A DNA stretch of 64,000 nt from Nitrobacteraceae bacterium AZCC 2146 (lineage in GTDB: Bacteria > Pseudomonadota > Alphaproteobacteria > Rhizobiales > Xanthobacteraceae), in the NCBI GenBank assembly GCA_036924855.1, contig JBAGRP010000001.1:434001-498000 (forward strand). The letters run 5' to 3'. Within the stretch, counting starts at the first letter, position 1. Each line of letters starts with the position of its first letter. This document shows positions 1 through 8,272 of this stretch, piece after piece. The notes beneath the pieces are model-generated. The model was not told the origin of the DNA. It did no database searches and was given only the letters and a program-made list of their open reading frames with translations. The position numbers and the translations under genes were made by a program.

Positions 1-161
1 TCGATCGCGCCCTCAACGATGACACGTTCCGCGCGGCTCTGGAGAAGATCGGCTTCCCGGTGCTGCGTCCGCGCACGCAGGCTGAGATCAATGAATTCGT
101 TGACGCCGACCGGGCGCGATGGTCGAAGGTGATCAAGGCGCAGAATATCTCGCTGGACTGA
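1..161 (+). CDS. C-terminal end of a TctC/Bug-family solute-binding protein (partial)
   Basis: The frame is open from base 3 to the TGA at 159-161 and gives 52 residues, DRALNDDTFRAALEKIG... ending ...RWSKVIKAQNISLD. The closing pattern, a helix with an ARW-x-K-V-I/V-K motif a few residues before the end, is typical of periplasmic receptors of tripartite tricarboxylate transporters (Bug/TctC family). These bind small carboxylates and pass them to TctA/TctB. The start, the signal peptide and any transporter partners lie outside the window, so the ligand cannot be inferred. The assignment rests on the C-terminal pattern only. Confidence 0.65.
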   Translation, partial: DRALNDDTFRAALEKIGFPVLRPRTQAEINEFVDADRARWSKVIKAQNISLD

Positions 162-173
162 GATGGTTGAACG

Positions 174-665
174 ATGGTTCGAGAAAGTGAAATCCGGGTT
201 GGCGAAACCGCCGTCGATGCGCCGAAGCCGAACCATGCCGGCCTCGTTTATATCGGCCGCATTCGCACGCCCTGGACGTCGCGGCTGGAGACACCGCGGC
301 AGGGCCGGCAAGACGGCCCGGTTTGCCGGCTGGAAATCTTCGAGCCCTGGGTGCCAGCGCTGCAGGGGCTCGATCTCTACAAACATCTCGAGGTGATCTA
401 CTGGCTGCATCTGTCGCGCCGCGATCTGGTGCTGCAGAGCCCGAAGAATGATGGGCAGGCGCGCGGCACGTTTTCGCTGCGCTCGCCGGTGCGGCCGAAC
501 CCGCTCGGCACCTCGCTGGTGAGACTGGTCGGCATCGAGGGGGCGACGGTGCTGGTGCGCGGGCTCGATTGCCTCGACGAAACGCCGCTGCTGGATATCA
601 AGCCGGACCGGTGCGAATTCACACCACTGGCCCCGCCGCAGCCCGGTGATTTTCAGACCGAGTAG
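174..665 (+). CDS. trmO: tRNA (N6-threonylcarbamoyladenosine37-N6)-methyltransferase TrmO (TsaA domain)
   Basis: 163 residues. TrmO uses SAM to N6-methylate t6A37 in ANN-decoding threonine tRNAs. The TsaA/UPF0066 fold is recognisable from three motifs: an early GRIRTPW strand, the central [19 protein letters not shown] block (about residues 98-118) and the closing TPLLDIKP (about 139-147). They match E. coli TrmO's RSTHRPNPIGMSLVEL and GTPVYDIKP. The length suits the single-domain form; the extra C-terminal domain of the 235-residue E. coli enzyme is absent. The gene starts 12 bp after the preceding stop and may be co-transcribed with it. Some members of the TsaA group have no proven substrate, so the function is by family. 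Confidence 0.85.
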   Translation: MVRESEIRVGETAVDAPKPNHAGLVYIGRIRTPWTSRLETPRQGRQDGPVCRLEIFEPWVPALQGLDLYKHLEVIYWLHLSRRDLVLQSPKNDGQARGTFSLRSPVRPNPLGTSLVRLVGIEGATVLVRGLDCLDETPLLDIKPDRCEFTPLAPPQPGDFQTE

Positions 666-698
666 GGTCTGCCTGTCCGCGTGCCATCCGCGGGGATA

Positions 699-825
699 CC
701 TCATCCTCGCCTGAACGCAATTGCGTTCAGGCTGGAGGAGCGGCGTCTTCGCCGCATCTCGAAGGATGGGCCGCAAGCCAATCATGGTTCGAGACGGCGC
801 CAAGCGGCGCCTCCTCACCATGAGG
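699..825. repeat. Intergenic palindromic repeat, family R1 copy 1
   Basis: The element opens with CCTCATCC and closes with CACCATGAGG, and contains GCATCTCGAAGGATGG and GGTTCGAGACGGCG. A second copy with the same ends and inner blocks lies at 54604-54706. Copy 1 carries an extra perfect 24-bp palindrome at 709-732 (centre CGCAATTGCG) that copy 2 lacks. The element sits between the convergent trmO and HIT genes, where it could act as a bidirectional terminator or simply be a mobile REP-like repeat. Confidence 0.75.
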
Positions 826-836
826 CTGCGTCTGTT

Positions 837-1265
837 CTACAGCGCCTTCAACGCTGCGATCAGCGCCGTGGCGTTGTCTTCCAGCACGTTCGGATCTTCC
901 TTGCGCGACGCCGGCGGCAGCAGGCCGACATTGTCGTGGCGCGGCATCACATGCATGTGGAAGTGAAACACCACCTGACCGCCGGAGGCTTCGCTGTATT
1001 GCGCGATAGTCATGCCGTCGGCCTGGAAGGCCTGCTTGGCCGCCTGCGCGATTTTGTGTGCTCCGCGGGCGACATGGGCAAAGTCCTCCTGCGAGATGTC
1101 GAGGATGTTGCGCGCCGGCGCCTTCGGGATCACCAGCGTATGGCCGGGGGTGCGCGGCATGATGTCGAGAAAGGCGAGGACGTGGTCGTCCTCATAGACC
1201 TTGTAGCAGGCAAACTCGCCGCGCAGGATCTTGGCGAAGATGTTGTTGGGGTCGTACGCGGTCAT
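837..1265 (-). CDS. HIT-family (histidine triad) nucleotide hydrolase
   Basis: 142 residues. The histidine triad HFHMHV is at residues 101-106, followed by MPRH, and the N-terminal half holds the PRTPGHTLVIPK strand of the HIT fold. HIT proteins hydrolyse nucleoside phosphoramidates or related nucleotides by a nucleotidyl-histidine intermediate; the physiological substrate of such small bacterial HITs is usually unknown. The start is well supported: GGAGG lies five bases upstream of the ATG. It is the last gene of a leftward run, 86 bp beyond the stop of the GNAT-like gene, with palindromes between them, so it may have its own promoter. The family is certain, the substrate is not. Confidence 0.88.
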   Translation of the reverse strand: MTAYDPNNIFAKILRGEFACYKVYEDDHVLAFLDIMPRTPGHTLVIPKAPARNILDISQEDFAHVARGAHKIAQAAKQAFQADGMTIAQYSEASGGQVVFHFHMHVMPRHDNVGLLPPASRKEDPNVLEDNATALIAALKAL

Positions 1266-1313
1266 GTTGCCTCCTGGAAATTTCGGTGACTGTCGTCGCC
1301 ATGCCTGAATAGG

Positions 1314-1362
1314 TCAAGCCGGCTTGATGAATTCAAGCCGGCTTGACGAGGTCAAGCCGGCT
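1314..1362. repeat. Iterated 14-bp palindrome at the 3' end of the GNAT-like gene
   Basis: TCAAGCCGGCTTGA occurs perfectly at 1314-1327 and 1333-1346, and an 11-base partial copy starts at 1352, where its TCA is the complement of the GNAT-like gene's TGA stop. The spacing of starts is about 19 bp. Each unit can form a hairpin. There is no T-tract, so this is not a canonical intrinsic terminator. Confidence 0.6.
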
Positions 1363-2620
1363 CGTCGCCGGATGGCTCGTCGCTGCCCTTGCGGAACGGC
1401 CCGGCCTCGGTCAGTTCGCGGACCGCTTCGGCCACATGGGCGCGCTCGTGCTTGAGGTAATCGGCGACGGCGCGGCGAAAGCCGGGGTCGGCAATGTAAT
1501 GCGCGGAGTAGGTGGTCTGCGGCAGATAACCACGCGCAATCTTGTGCTCGCCCTGGGCGCCGGCCTCGACGGTCTTCAACCCGCGCGCAATCGCAAAATC
1601 GATCGCCTGATAATAGCAGACCTCGAAATGCAGGAACGGGTGATGCTCGATGGCGCCCCAGTGCCGGCCGAACAACGTATCCGAGCCGATGAAATTGATC
1701 GCGCCGGCAATCCATTTGCCATCGCGCTTCGCCATGATCAGCGCGACGTCGTTGCTCATGCTTTCGCCGATCAGCGTGTAGAAGGCACGGGTCAGATACG
1801 GCCGGCCCCATTTGCGCGAGCCGGTCTCCATGTAGAAGGCGAAGAACGCATCCCATGCATCCTCGGTGATGTCCTTGCCGGTCAGCGCGTGGATGGTGAT
1901 GCCGTTGGCCAGCGCGTCGCGGCGCTCGCGCTTGATCGCCTTGCGATGCCGGGAGGCGAGGGTGGCGAGGAAATCATCGAAGGTTTTGTAGCCCTCATTG
2001 CGAAAATGAAACTGCTGGTCGGTGCGCTTCAGAAAACCGTGACCGGCGAGAAATTTCCATTCGTTCTCGCGCGCAAAGGTGACGTGCACCGAGGAGGCTT
2101 CCATCGCGTCGCAGAGCCCGACCAGGCCGCCGGCCAGCGCCGTGCCGACGCGGTCGGCATCGACGCCGTCGCGGATCAACAGTCGTGGTCCGGTCGCCGG
2201 CGTAAACGGAACCGAGGCCTGAAGCTTGGGATAATATTGCCCGCCGGCGCGCTCATAGGCGTCGGCCCAGCCGCGGTCGAACACGTATTCGCCCTGCGAA
2301 TGCGATTTCAGATAGCACGGCACGATGCCGACGATGTTGCCATCGCGCTTGGCGAGCAGGTGCCGCGGTCCCCAGCCGGTGCGCGCGCAGGCCGAATTCG
2401 ATTTCTCAAGCGCGGAGAAAAAGGCGTGCGAAACGAATGGGTTATAGGCTGATTTGGATGTGGTGCAGCCGTTGCCTTCAGGCGCGGCCGAGGCCAGCGT
2501 ATCGAGTGCATTGAGGTCGCCGAGATCGGCCTTTGAAGTGGCGCAGGCGTCCCAGTCCGTGGCCGGGATCTGGCTGACTGACGACACGGCTTCGAGGGTT
2601 ATGTCCGACGATTTCATCAA
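1352..2620 (-). CDS. GNAT-like / FemAB-like protein (DUF482 family)
   Basis: 422 residues. The body (NPFVSHAFFSALEKSNSACARTGWGPRHLLAKRDGNIVGIVPCYLKSHSQGEYVFD, and later FLATLASRHRKAIKRERRDA and VEAGAQGEHKIARGYLPQTTYSAHYI) is characteristic of DUF482 proteins, which belong to the GNAT/FemAB acyl-transfer superfamily and have been annotated as peptidogalycan biosynthesis proteins. The acceptor and donor are unknown. The length fits the family. The start has two adjacent ATGs and the first is used here. It lies downstream of the GDPD and RidA genes on the same strand (79 bp gap), so co-transcription is plausible. The stop codon falls in an iterated palindrome. Confidence 0.8.
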   Translation of the reverse strand: MMKSSDITLEAVSSVSQIPATDWDACATSKADLGDLNALDTLASAAPEGNGCTTSKSAYNPFVSHAFFSALEKSNSACARTGWGPRHLLAKRDGNIVGIVPCYLKSHSQGEYVFDRGWADAYERAGGQYYPKLQASVPFTPATGPRLLIRDGVDADRVGTALAGGLVGLCDAMEASSVHVTFARENEWKFLAGHGFLKRTDQQFHFRNEGYKTFDDFLATLASRHRKAIKRERRDALANGITIHALTGKDITEDAWDAFFAFYMETGSRKWGRPYLTRAFYTLIGESMSNDVALIMAKRDGKWIAGAINFIGSDTLFGRHWGAIEHHPFLHFEVCYYQAIDFAIARGLKTVEAGAQGEHKIARGYLPQTTYSAHYIADPGFRRAVADYLKHERAHVAEAVRELTEAGPFRKGSDEPSGDEPA

Positions 2621-2699
2621 GCACTTGAACCGGTCAGTTGCGATCAGCCGTCGCGGTGACCGTCCCTAACATTGTGCATTGCGCTGATGACTTCAAGGG

Positions 2700-3452
2700 T
2701 CAGCCCTCCGGCCGGAAGCCTTCGAAGATCATCTGGTCCGCATGAGCGACGGCGGTGGCGCGCTGCTCCGGCGTGCGCACCGTCCAGGTCAGCAGCGGGC
2801 AGCCAAAGATGTGGCGCGCGATCCACGGCGCCGGTGCCGGCAGCTGGTTGACCCAGTAGGCGACGAAATGCGGCCGGGTGGTGAAGGCGTGGCGGAGCTG
2901 CAGCATGCCGCGACGCTGCGCCGGGGTCAGCGCCAGCCACTCGCCATCGTCGTAGCTGCGCTGGGCGATGATGCCGCGCGGCAGTTCCGGCATCATCTGG
3001 CGCAAGGCCAGCACCTGATCGGGATCGAACGACATCGCTGCTACCGGGCCACGATAGGCTTTCAGGATTTCGACAGCGCGGGCAACGAGTTTGCGGTCAC
3101 CGTCAAAGTGGCTCTTCACTTCCAGCACCAAGGCGACGCGGCCGCCGACCAGCGCGCAGAGGTCGCTGAGCGACATCATCTTTTCGGACGTGTCCTTGAA
3201 GGTGACCTGTTTCAGCTCTGCGGCGGTCTTGCCGAGCAGCGCGCCGGAACCATTGGTCAGCCGGCCCAACTCGTCGTCGTGATGGACCATGGCCTCGCCG
3301 TCGGCGGTGAGCTGCAGGTCAACCTCGATGCTGAAATTGCCGGCGATGGCGGCATGGATCGCGCCGGGCATGTTCTCGACGATGCCGCGGGCGCGATCGT
3401 GCAGGCCACGATGCGCGACCGGCCGGGCAGTGAGCCAGTCAGGTGCGCGCAT
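2700..3452 (-). CDS. Glycerophosphodiester phosphodiesterase (GDPD family)
   Basis: 250 residues forming a single GDPD TIM barrel. The diagnostic HRG is at residues 14-16, the metal ligands E43 and D45 lie in the IEVDLQLTADG strand, and the general-acid histidine falls in VHHDDELGRLTNGSG (residues 56-70). The enzyme hydrolyses glycerophosphodiesters such as glycerophosphocholine to sn-glycerol-3-phosphate and an alcohol. No signal peptide is visible, so a cytoplasmic role in lipid-headgroup recycling is likely. It starts 15 bp after the RidA stop and is very probably in one operon with it. Confidence 0.9.
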   Translation of the reverse strand: MRAPDWLTARPVAHRGLHDRARGIVENMPGAIHAAIAGNFSIEVDLQLTADGEAMVHHDDELGRLTNGSGALLGKTAAELKQVTFKDTSEKMMSLSDLCALVGGRVALVLEVKSHFDGDRKLVARAVEILKAYRGPVAAMSFDPDQVLALRQMMPELPRGIIAQRSYDDGEWLALTPAQRRGMLQLRHAFTTRPHFVAYWVNQLPAPAPWIARHIFGCPLLTWTVRTPEQRATAVAHADQMIFEGFRPEG

Positions 3453-3467
3453 CGCATATCTCCCGTG

Positions 3468-3938
3468 TTAAGCGACCTCGAACAGGCCATCGACCTCGAC
3501 GGCGCAATCGGCGGGCAGGGAAGCGACGCCGACAGCGGCGCGGGCGTGCCGGCCCTTGTCGCCAAAGGCGGCGACCATCAGGTCCGACGCGCCGTTGATG
3601 ACCTTCGGTGCGTCGATGAAATCCGGCGCCGAATTGACGAAGCCGCCGAGGCGGACGACACGCACGACCTTGTCGAGATCGCCGAGCGCGGCCTTGACCT
3701 GGGCCAGCAGGTTGATGGCGCAGCCACGCGCGGCGGCGCTGCCCTGCTCGATGGTGACGCCGGCGCCGAGCTTGCCCTTGGCGAGCAACTGGCCATCCGG
3801 GCTGACGCAGATCTGGCCGGATACGAACAGCAGGTTGCCGGTGCGCACGAAGCCGACGTAATTCGCCACCGGGCTGATGGGCTCATGAATGGTGATGCCC
3901 ATTGCCGCAAGTTTCTGCTCGACCGTTCCTGCCATCAT
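3468..3938 (-). CDS. RidA family protein (YjgF/YER057c/UK114)
   Basis: 156 residues, somewhat longer than the 128-residue archetype. The RidA fold is shown by LLFVSGQICVSPDGQL, by the helix GCAINLLAQVKAALGDLDKVVRVVRLGGFVNS, and by the terminal block RAAVGVASLPADCAVEVDGLFEV, whose Arg is the position that binds the substrate carboxylate in true 2-iminobutanoate/2-iminopropanoate deaminases. The longer form resembles subfamilies whose activity is not established, so deamination of reactive enamines/imines is only an inference. It is the first gene of a probable ridA-gdpd(-GNAT) transcript. Confidence 0.88.
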   Translation of the reverse strand: MMAGTVEQKLAAMGITIHEPISPVANYVGFVRTGNLLFVSGQICVSPDGQLLAKGKLGAGVTIEQGSAAARGCAINLLAQVKAALGDLDKVVRVVRLGGFVNSAPDFIDAPKVINGASDLMVAAFGDKGRHARAAVGVASLPADCAVEVDGLFEVA

Positions 3939-4061
3939 AATCCCCGTTGATTGAATGTTGCGCCCGAACTGTTCCGAGTAAGGCCTTCAGGCCGGGCCTG
4001 TTTCACCCATCGTGCCCGGACATGCAAGTGACGATCAGGCGACGGTGTTCGATGAACCTGG

Positions 4062-5057
4062 TCAGGCCGCTTGCTCGCATTCGCCGTGCGGGTGCGGGCA
4101 CGGATCGACCTCGATGGTCACATGACTGAGGCTCTGTATTCCTGCGAGCCGCGCCTTGTAGAACGCCGGTGGTCTTGGCTGGTCTGTGACGACGGAAATG
4201 ATCGCGGATTGGTGGCCGGGTCCGATCTGCCACAGGTGCAAGTCGCAGATCCGGTCGCCTTCGACCTCCAGCCGGTGCCGGATCGCCTGCGCGATTGCTC
4301 GGTCCGGAACCACGTCGATGAGAATAGCGCCTGAATCCCGCATCAAGCCGTAGGCCCAGCTCGCGATGACGCAGGCGCCGATGATGCCGACGACGGCGTC
4401 GATCCACACCCAGCCGAACGCCTTTGCCAGCAGCAAGCCGCCGATCGCCAGAACCGATGTGGCCGCGTCGGCCATCACATGCACATAGGCCGCGCGTAAA
4501 TTGTTGTCGCGATGGTGTTCGTGACCATGGCCATGGTCGTGGTGCGCATGGTCGTCGTCGTGGTCATGGTGATGACCATGGGAATGATGATGGTGGCTGT
4601 GATCGTCCCGCAGCAGCCACGCGCAGACGAGATTGACGACGAGGCCCAGCGCAGCAATGCTGATCGCCTCGCCATAGGCGATCGGCTGCGGATGCCCGAG
4701 ACGGATCAGGCTTTCATAGCCGATTGCGATCGCGATCATCGCCAGCACGACGGCGCTGGTGAATCCCGCGAGTTCGCCGAGTTTGCCGGTGCCGAACGCG
4801 AAGCGCGGATCGTGCATATGGTGGCGGGCGTAGCGGTAGGCCAGTGCCGCGACTCCGATCGCGGCGGCATGGGTCGACATGTGCCAGCCGTCCGCAAGCA
4901 GGGCCATCGAACCGAACAGGGTCCCGCCGGTGATTTCCGCGATCATCATGGCGATGGTCAGCCAGACCACCAGCCAGGTTCGCCGCTCGTTGCGGGCGTG
5001 CCCGCTGCCCAGGAAGACATGGTCGTGGGTCCAGCTCTCGATCGAGTGGGAATGCAT
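4062..5057 (-). CDS. dmeF: Cation diffusion facilitator exporter, DmeF-like (Co/Ni/Zn)
   Basis: 331 residues with six transmembrane segments and a cytoplasmic tail. The transport-site residues appear as LLADGWHMSTH (D56, H59, H63) and VHVMADAATS (H193 and D197, the four-residue spacing of the second half-site). A very His-rich cytosolic loop (residues 153-182, about 18 His) separates TM4 and TM5, and both termini are His-rich. This pattern matches DmeF, which exports Co(II) and Ni(II) in rhizobia and Cupriavidus. DmeF is often encoded with a DmeR repressor; none is adjacent here. The gene is divergent from eipB across a 147-bp spacer. Metal specificity is inferred. Confidence 0.85.
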   Translation of the reverse strand: MHSHSIESWTHDHVFLGSGHARNERRTWLVVWLTIAMMIAEITGGTLFGSMALLADGWHMSTHAAAIGVAALAYRYARHHMHDPRFAFGTGKLGELAGFTSAVVLAMIAIAIGYESLIRLGHPQPIAYGEAISIAALGLVVNLVCAWLLRDDHSHHHHSHGHHHDHDDDHAHHDHGHGHEHHRDNNLRAAYVHVMADAATSVLAIGGLLLAKAFGWVWIDAVVGIIGACVIASWAYGLMRDSGAILIDVVPDRAIAQAIRHRLEVEGDRICDLHLWQIGPGHQSAIISVVTDQPRPPAFYKARLAGIQSLSHVTIEVDPCPHPHGECEQAA

Positions 5058-5204
5058 CTGTTGCGGTCCTGTTGGGTTTCGTCAGCCCTAACTAGCCGAA
5101 AAATACGGCATTTCGACAGTGAATTTGTATTTTCCCTGAACCAGCCCCAGTTGCGGCGCAATAGGGCGCTCTTTATGTTGGGATTCCAGCATCGAGGAGA
5201 CGTC

Positions 5205-6068
5205 ATGCGTCGCACATGTCCCATTTCGTGTCTTCAGGCCGGCGCACTGGCGCTGACAATGGCTGCCGCGGCTGCCCCCGGCCTGGCCCATGCCGCGGCG
5301 AATGCGCCGTTCATGGCGCATCAGGCGCTGTACGAACTGAAGCTGCTGAAGTCGCGCGGCAATGCCACCATCAACAGCGCCAACGGCCGCATCCTCTATA
5401 ATTTTACCGGCAGTGCCTGCGAGGGCTACACCTCGGATTTCCGCCAGGTGTCCGAACTCGACAGCGGCGAGGGCAAGAACACGCTCAGCGATCTGCGCTC
5501 CACCAGTTGGGAAGACGGCGCCGGCAAGAGCTATCGCTTCAAGATCGACACCCGGATGAACGATGGCGATCCCAGCGCCATCGACGGCATTGCCGAGCGC
5601 GACGGCGATCATGTCACCGTGAAACTGAAGCAGCCGGTGGTGAAGACGTTCACGCTTGCGGGCTCAACGGTGTTTCCGACCGAGCAGATTCACCGCATCA
5701 TCGATGCCGCGCGTGCAGGGAAATCCGTGCTCGAACTCAGCGTCTATGACGGCTCCGACACCGGCGAGAAAGTCTACAACACGCTCACCGTGATCGGGCA
5801 GCCGATCCCCGGCGACCGCAAGATCGCCGAGCCCGATCCGTCCACCGACAGCAATGCGATGAAGTCGCTGACGCGCTGGCCGGTCACCGTCAGCTATTAC
5901 GACCAGTCCGCCAAATCCAACAGCGGCGAGCAGACGCCGGTCTATGCGATGTCGTTCGAGCTCTACGAGAACGGCGTCTCGCGTTCGCTGGTGCTCGACT
6001 ACAATGACTTTGTGATTGCCGGGACGATGGGCAAGTTCAACGTCAAGGACTCAAAGCCCTGCAAGTGA
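5205..6068 (+). CDS. eipB: Periplasmic envelope-integrity protein, EipB/DUF1849 family
   Basis: 287 residues from the ATG at 5205, chosen because GAGGAG precedes it and a signal peptide follows directly (MRRTCPISC..., Ala-rich core, cleavage near LAHAAA). In-frame starts further upstream would put unrelated sequence in front. The mature part is DUF1849 (ALYELKL, FTGSACEGYTSDFRQV, DGIAERDGDHVTVKLKQPV, VFPTEQIHRIIDAA). C72 and C286 (second-last residue) are at the positions that form the disulfide of Brucella EipB, a periplasmic beta-spiral protein needed for envelope stability. It is monocistronic between dmeF and convergent dinB. Confidence 0.87.
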   Translation: MRRTCPISCLQAGALALTMAAAAAPGLAHAAANAPFMAHQALYELKLLKSRGNATINSANGRILYNFTGSACEGYTSDFRQVSELDSGEGKNTLSDLRSTSWEDGAGKSYRFKIDTRMNDGDPSAIDGIAERDGDHVTVKLKQPVVKTFTLAGSTVFPTEQIHRIIDAARAGKSVLELSVYDGSDTGEKVYNTLTVIGQPIPGDRKIAEPDPSTDSNAMKSLTRWPVTVSYYDQSAKSNSGEQTPVYAMSFELYENGVSRSLVLDYNDFVIAGTMGKFNVKDSKPCK

Positions 6069-6082
6069 GAGCGTAAGCGCCG

Positions 6083-7378
6083 TCACTCCCTCGGCTTCTC
6101 CGGTCCGTCATAGGCGATGCCGCGGATCACGGCGGCGTTGCCGAATTTCTTTCTGAGGTCATCCATCGCGCGTTCGGCGTGGGCTGAGCGGCGGTCGATC
6201 ATGTCGGTGTCGCCGGCCTCCGAGCCGGGCTTCAGTGCGCTGACGCCGGTGCCGATCAGCCGGAATGCAGTTCCGTCGATTTCCTTGGCGAGCATCTCGC
6301 GGCTGATGTTGAAAATCTTCGCCGCCAGTTGCGTCGGCGCGTGGATCGATTGCGAGCGGGTGCGCTGGCGGAAATCCGCGGTCTTCAGTTTCAGCGTCAC
6401 CGTCGTGCCCGCGAGTTCGCCGCCCTTCAACCGCGACGAGACTTTTTCCGACAATCGCCAAAGGATCTTTTCAAGCGTCGCGAAGTCGCGGATGTCATCG
6501 TTGAACGTGGTTTCGTTCGAGATGGTCTTGGCACCACGATCGGCCACTACCTTGCGATCGTCGATGCCGCGCGCCAGCCGCCAAAGCCTGCGGCCTTCGC
6601 CCCCGAACTGTTTCATCAGATCGACCTCGTCGGCCTTCTGCAGATCGCCGATCCTGCGAAATCCGCGTTGCGACAATCGTTCCGCCGTGGCCGGGCCGAC
6701 GCCGAAGATAAATCCCACCGGACGCTCGGCGAGCATCGCGCGGGCTTCCTCTTGGTCGATGGTCGCAAAACCGCGCGGCTTGTCGAGATCGGAGGCGATC
6801 TTGGCGAGAAACTTGTTCACGGAGAGACCCACCGACACGGTGATGCCGACGTTGCGCTCGATCTCGCTGGCGAATTTGGCCAGCACTTTTGCCGGGATCA
6901 TGCCGTGCACGCGCTGGGTGCCGGAGAGATCGAGAAAGGCTTCGTCGATCGAGAGCGGCTCCACCAGCGGCGTCAGTGCCTGCATGGCGTGGCGGACCTC
7001 GCGGCCGACGCGGACGTATTTCGCCATGTCCGGGCGCACCACCGCAGCGGAGGGGCACAGCGCCAGCGCCTTGAACATCGGCATCGCCGAACGCACGCCA
7101 TAAGTACGCGCGATGTAGCAGGCCGCCGAGACCACGCCGCGCTTGCCGCCGCCGATAATGACGGGCCGGTCGGCCAGTTCCGGATTGTCGCGTTTCTCCA
7201 CGGTGGCGTAGAAGGCGTCGCAGTCGATATGCGCCAGCGTCAGCGACGGCAGCGCGTGGTGCCGCACGAGGCGCGGCGAGCCGCAGGCGGTGCAGCGCCT
7301 GGTGGTCAGCTCGTGGTCGGCAAGGCAATCCCGGCAGAAGCAGCGCGGTCCGCTCAGCTCTGGCGGGGTGGGCGTCAC
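6083..7378 (-). CDS. dinB: DNA polymerase IV (Y-family, DinB) with N-terminal zinc-finger-like extension
   Basis: 431 residues. The Y-family catalytic acidic residues are D52 (IDCDAFYA) and D145/E146 (SIDEAFLDLSG). The fingers/palm (RPVIIGGGKRGVVSAACYIARTYGVRSAMP), the helix-hairpin-helix (FIFGVGPATAERLSQRGFRRIGDL) and the little finger are all present. Residues 13-32 add a Cys-rich segment (C13, C15, C18, C29, C32) that looks like a zinc ribbon; similar extensions occur in other alphaproteobacterial DinB proteins. The polymerase performs error-prone translesion synthesis. The gene overlaps the upstream DUF3572 gene by 4 bp. I do not see a clear LexA box. Confidence 0.92.
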   Translation of the reverse strand: MTPTPPELSGPRCFCRDCLADHELTTRRCTACGSPRLVRHHALPSLTLAHIDCDAFYATVEKRDNPELADRPVIIGGGKRGVVSAACYIARTYGVRSAMPMFKALALCPSAAVVRPDMAKYVRVGREVRHAMQALTPLVEPLSIDEAFLDLSGTQRVHGMIPAKVLAKFASEIERNVGITVSVGLSVNKFLAKIASDLDKPRGFATIDQEEARAMLAERPVGFIFGVGPATAERLSQRGFRRIGDLQKADEVDLMKQFGGEGRRLWRLARGIDDRKVVADRGAKTISNETTFNDDIRDFATLEKILWRLSEKVSSRLKGGELAGTTVTLKLKTADFRQRTRSQSIHAPTQLAAKIFNISREMLAKEIDGTAFRLIGTGVSALKPGSEAGDTDMIDRRSAHAERAMDDLRKKFGNAAVIRGIAYDGPEKPRE

Positions 7379-7677
7379 GGGATGTCGCGCTCGATATGGG
7401 GATCGCCGAGCGCCTGCCGCGCCGCCGCGATGGTGGTGGGATGCAACTGCGACGAAGCCGAAAATGCCTTCACGGTCTCGTCATCGCGCAGCACGAAATC
7501 CAGCACGCTGACCAGAAATTGCGGATCCTTGGCGGCGGAGCGCAGCGTTTCCGGGCCGATTCCGCTCTCGGACAGGAACAAGCCCAGCCGCTCGGGCTCG
7601 CCGGCGACGAAGGACAGAGCCTGAATCGCAACGATTTCAGCAACTTCGCTGGGGTTGTGTTGACGCTTTTTCAGCAT
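7375..7677 (-). CDS. DUF3572 family small protein
   Basis: 100 residues, all helical in appearance, with the DUF3572 pattern AIQALSFVAGEPERLGLFLSESGIGPETLR and PQFLVSVLDFVLRDDETVKAF. No catalytic motif or signal peptide is visible and no function is established for the family. Its stop overlaps the dinB start by four bases (ATGA type), so the two are translationally coupled and may act in the same response. The 219-bp region upstream, shared with divergent divK, must hold its promoter. Confidence 0.85.
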   Translation of the reverse strand: MLKKRQHNPSEVAEIVAIQALSFVAGEPERLGLFLSESGIGPETLRSAAKDPQFLVSVLDFVLRDDETVKAFSASSQLHPTTIAAARQALGDPHIERDIP

Positions 7678-7739
7678 GGCTGTTTGCCTTTCCGTAACTT
7701 ATCGTCTCTATTTTGAATCATCATGCCCGAGTCACCGGG

Positions 7740-7763
7740 GCGTTTCCAGCAACTGGAAAACGC
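7740..7763. other. Hairpin in the divK / DUF3572-dinB divergent spacer
   Basis: GCGTTTCCAG at 7740-7749 faces CTGGAAAACGC at 7753-7763 with a three-base loop and one unpaired A. It lies about 135 bp upstream of divK and 63 bp upstream of the DUF3572 start. It could be part of a 5' leader or an operator. There is no T-tract. Confidence 0.4.
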
Positions 7764-7896
7764 ACACGGGACGAAGGCGCTCCGGCGGGGTGACCGGAGC
7801 CAATTCTGACATTCGCCTTGGAATCGCATTGCTGGCGCCGCGGAGCAATATCGCTCGGCGCAGACTGAACATTGAAGTTCGGGATTGGAGGACGGG

Positions 7897-8262
7897 ATGG
7901 CTAAAACCGTCCTGATCGTGGAGGACAACGAGCTCAATATGAAGCTCTTCCGCGATTTGCTGGAGGCCCACGGCTATCAGACGGTCGGCACGAGCAACGG
8001 CTTCGAGGCGCTCGATCTCGTCCGCAAGCTGCGCCCCGATCTGATCCTGATGGATATCCAGCTGCCGCAAGTCTCCGGTCTCGAAGTCACCCGCTGGATC
8101 AAGGACGATCCGGCGCTGCGTATGATCCCGGTGGTTGCCGTCACTGCCTTCGCCATGAAGGGCGACGAAGAACGCATCCGCGAAGGCGGCTGCGAAGCCT
8201 ATTTGTCCAAGCCCATTTCGGTCGGAAAATTTATCGAAACCGTTCGTCGGTTTATCGGTTAG
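7897..8262 (+). CDS. divK: Single-domain response regulator DivK
   Basis: 121 residues made only of a receiver domain: acidic pocket E9/D10 ([11 protein letters not shown]), phospho-acceptor D53 ([13 protein letters not shown]), the [24 protein letters not shown] helix and the conserved Lys in LSKP. DivK relays the PleC/DivJ signal to DivL-CckA and so controls CtrA activity and asymmetric division in Alphaproteobacteria. The ATG at 7897 follows GGAGGACGGG; an ATG 12 bases upstream is less well placed. pleD follows after only 10 bp, the divK-pleD operon seen in Caulobacter and relatives. Confidence 0.95.
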   Translation: MAKTVLIVEDNELNMKLFRDLLEAHGYQTVGTSNGFEALDLVRKLRPDLILMDIQLPQVSGLEVTRWIKDDPALRMIPVVAVTAFAMKGDEERIREGGCEAYLSKPISVGKFIETVRRFIG

Positions 8263-8272
8263 GGAGTTCTCG

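Noticed and set aside
4512..5204. N-terminal extension of the EipB frame antisense to dmeF
   Set aside because: The extension reads Met/Val low-complexity sequence opposite the His-rich loop; a signal peptide and ribosome-binding site mark the true start at 5205.
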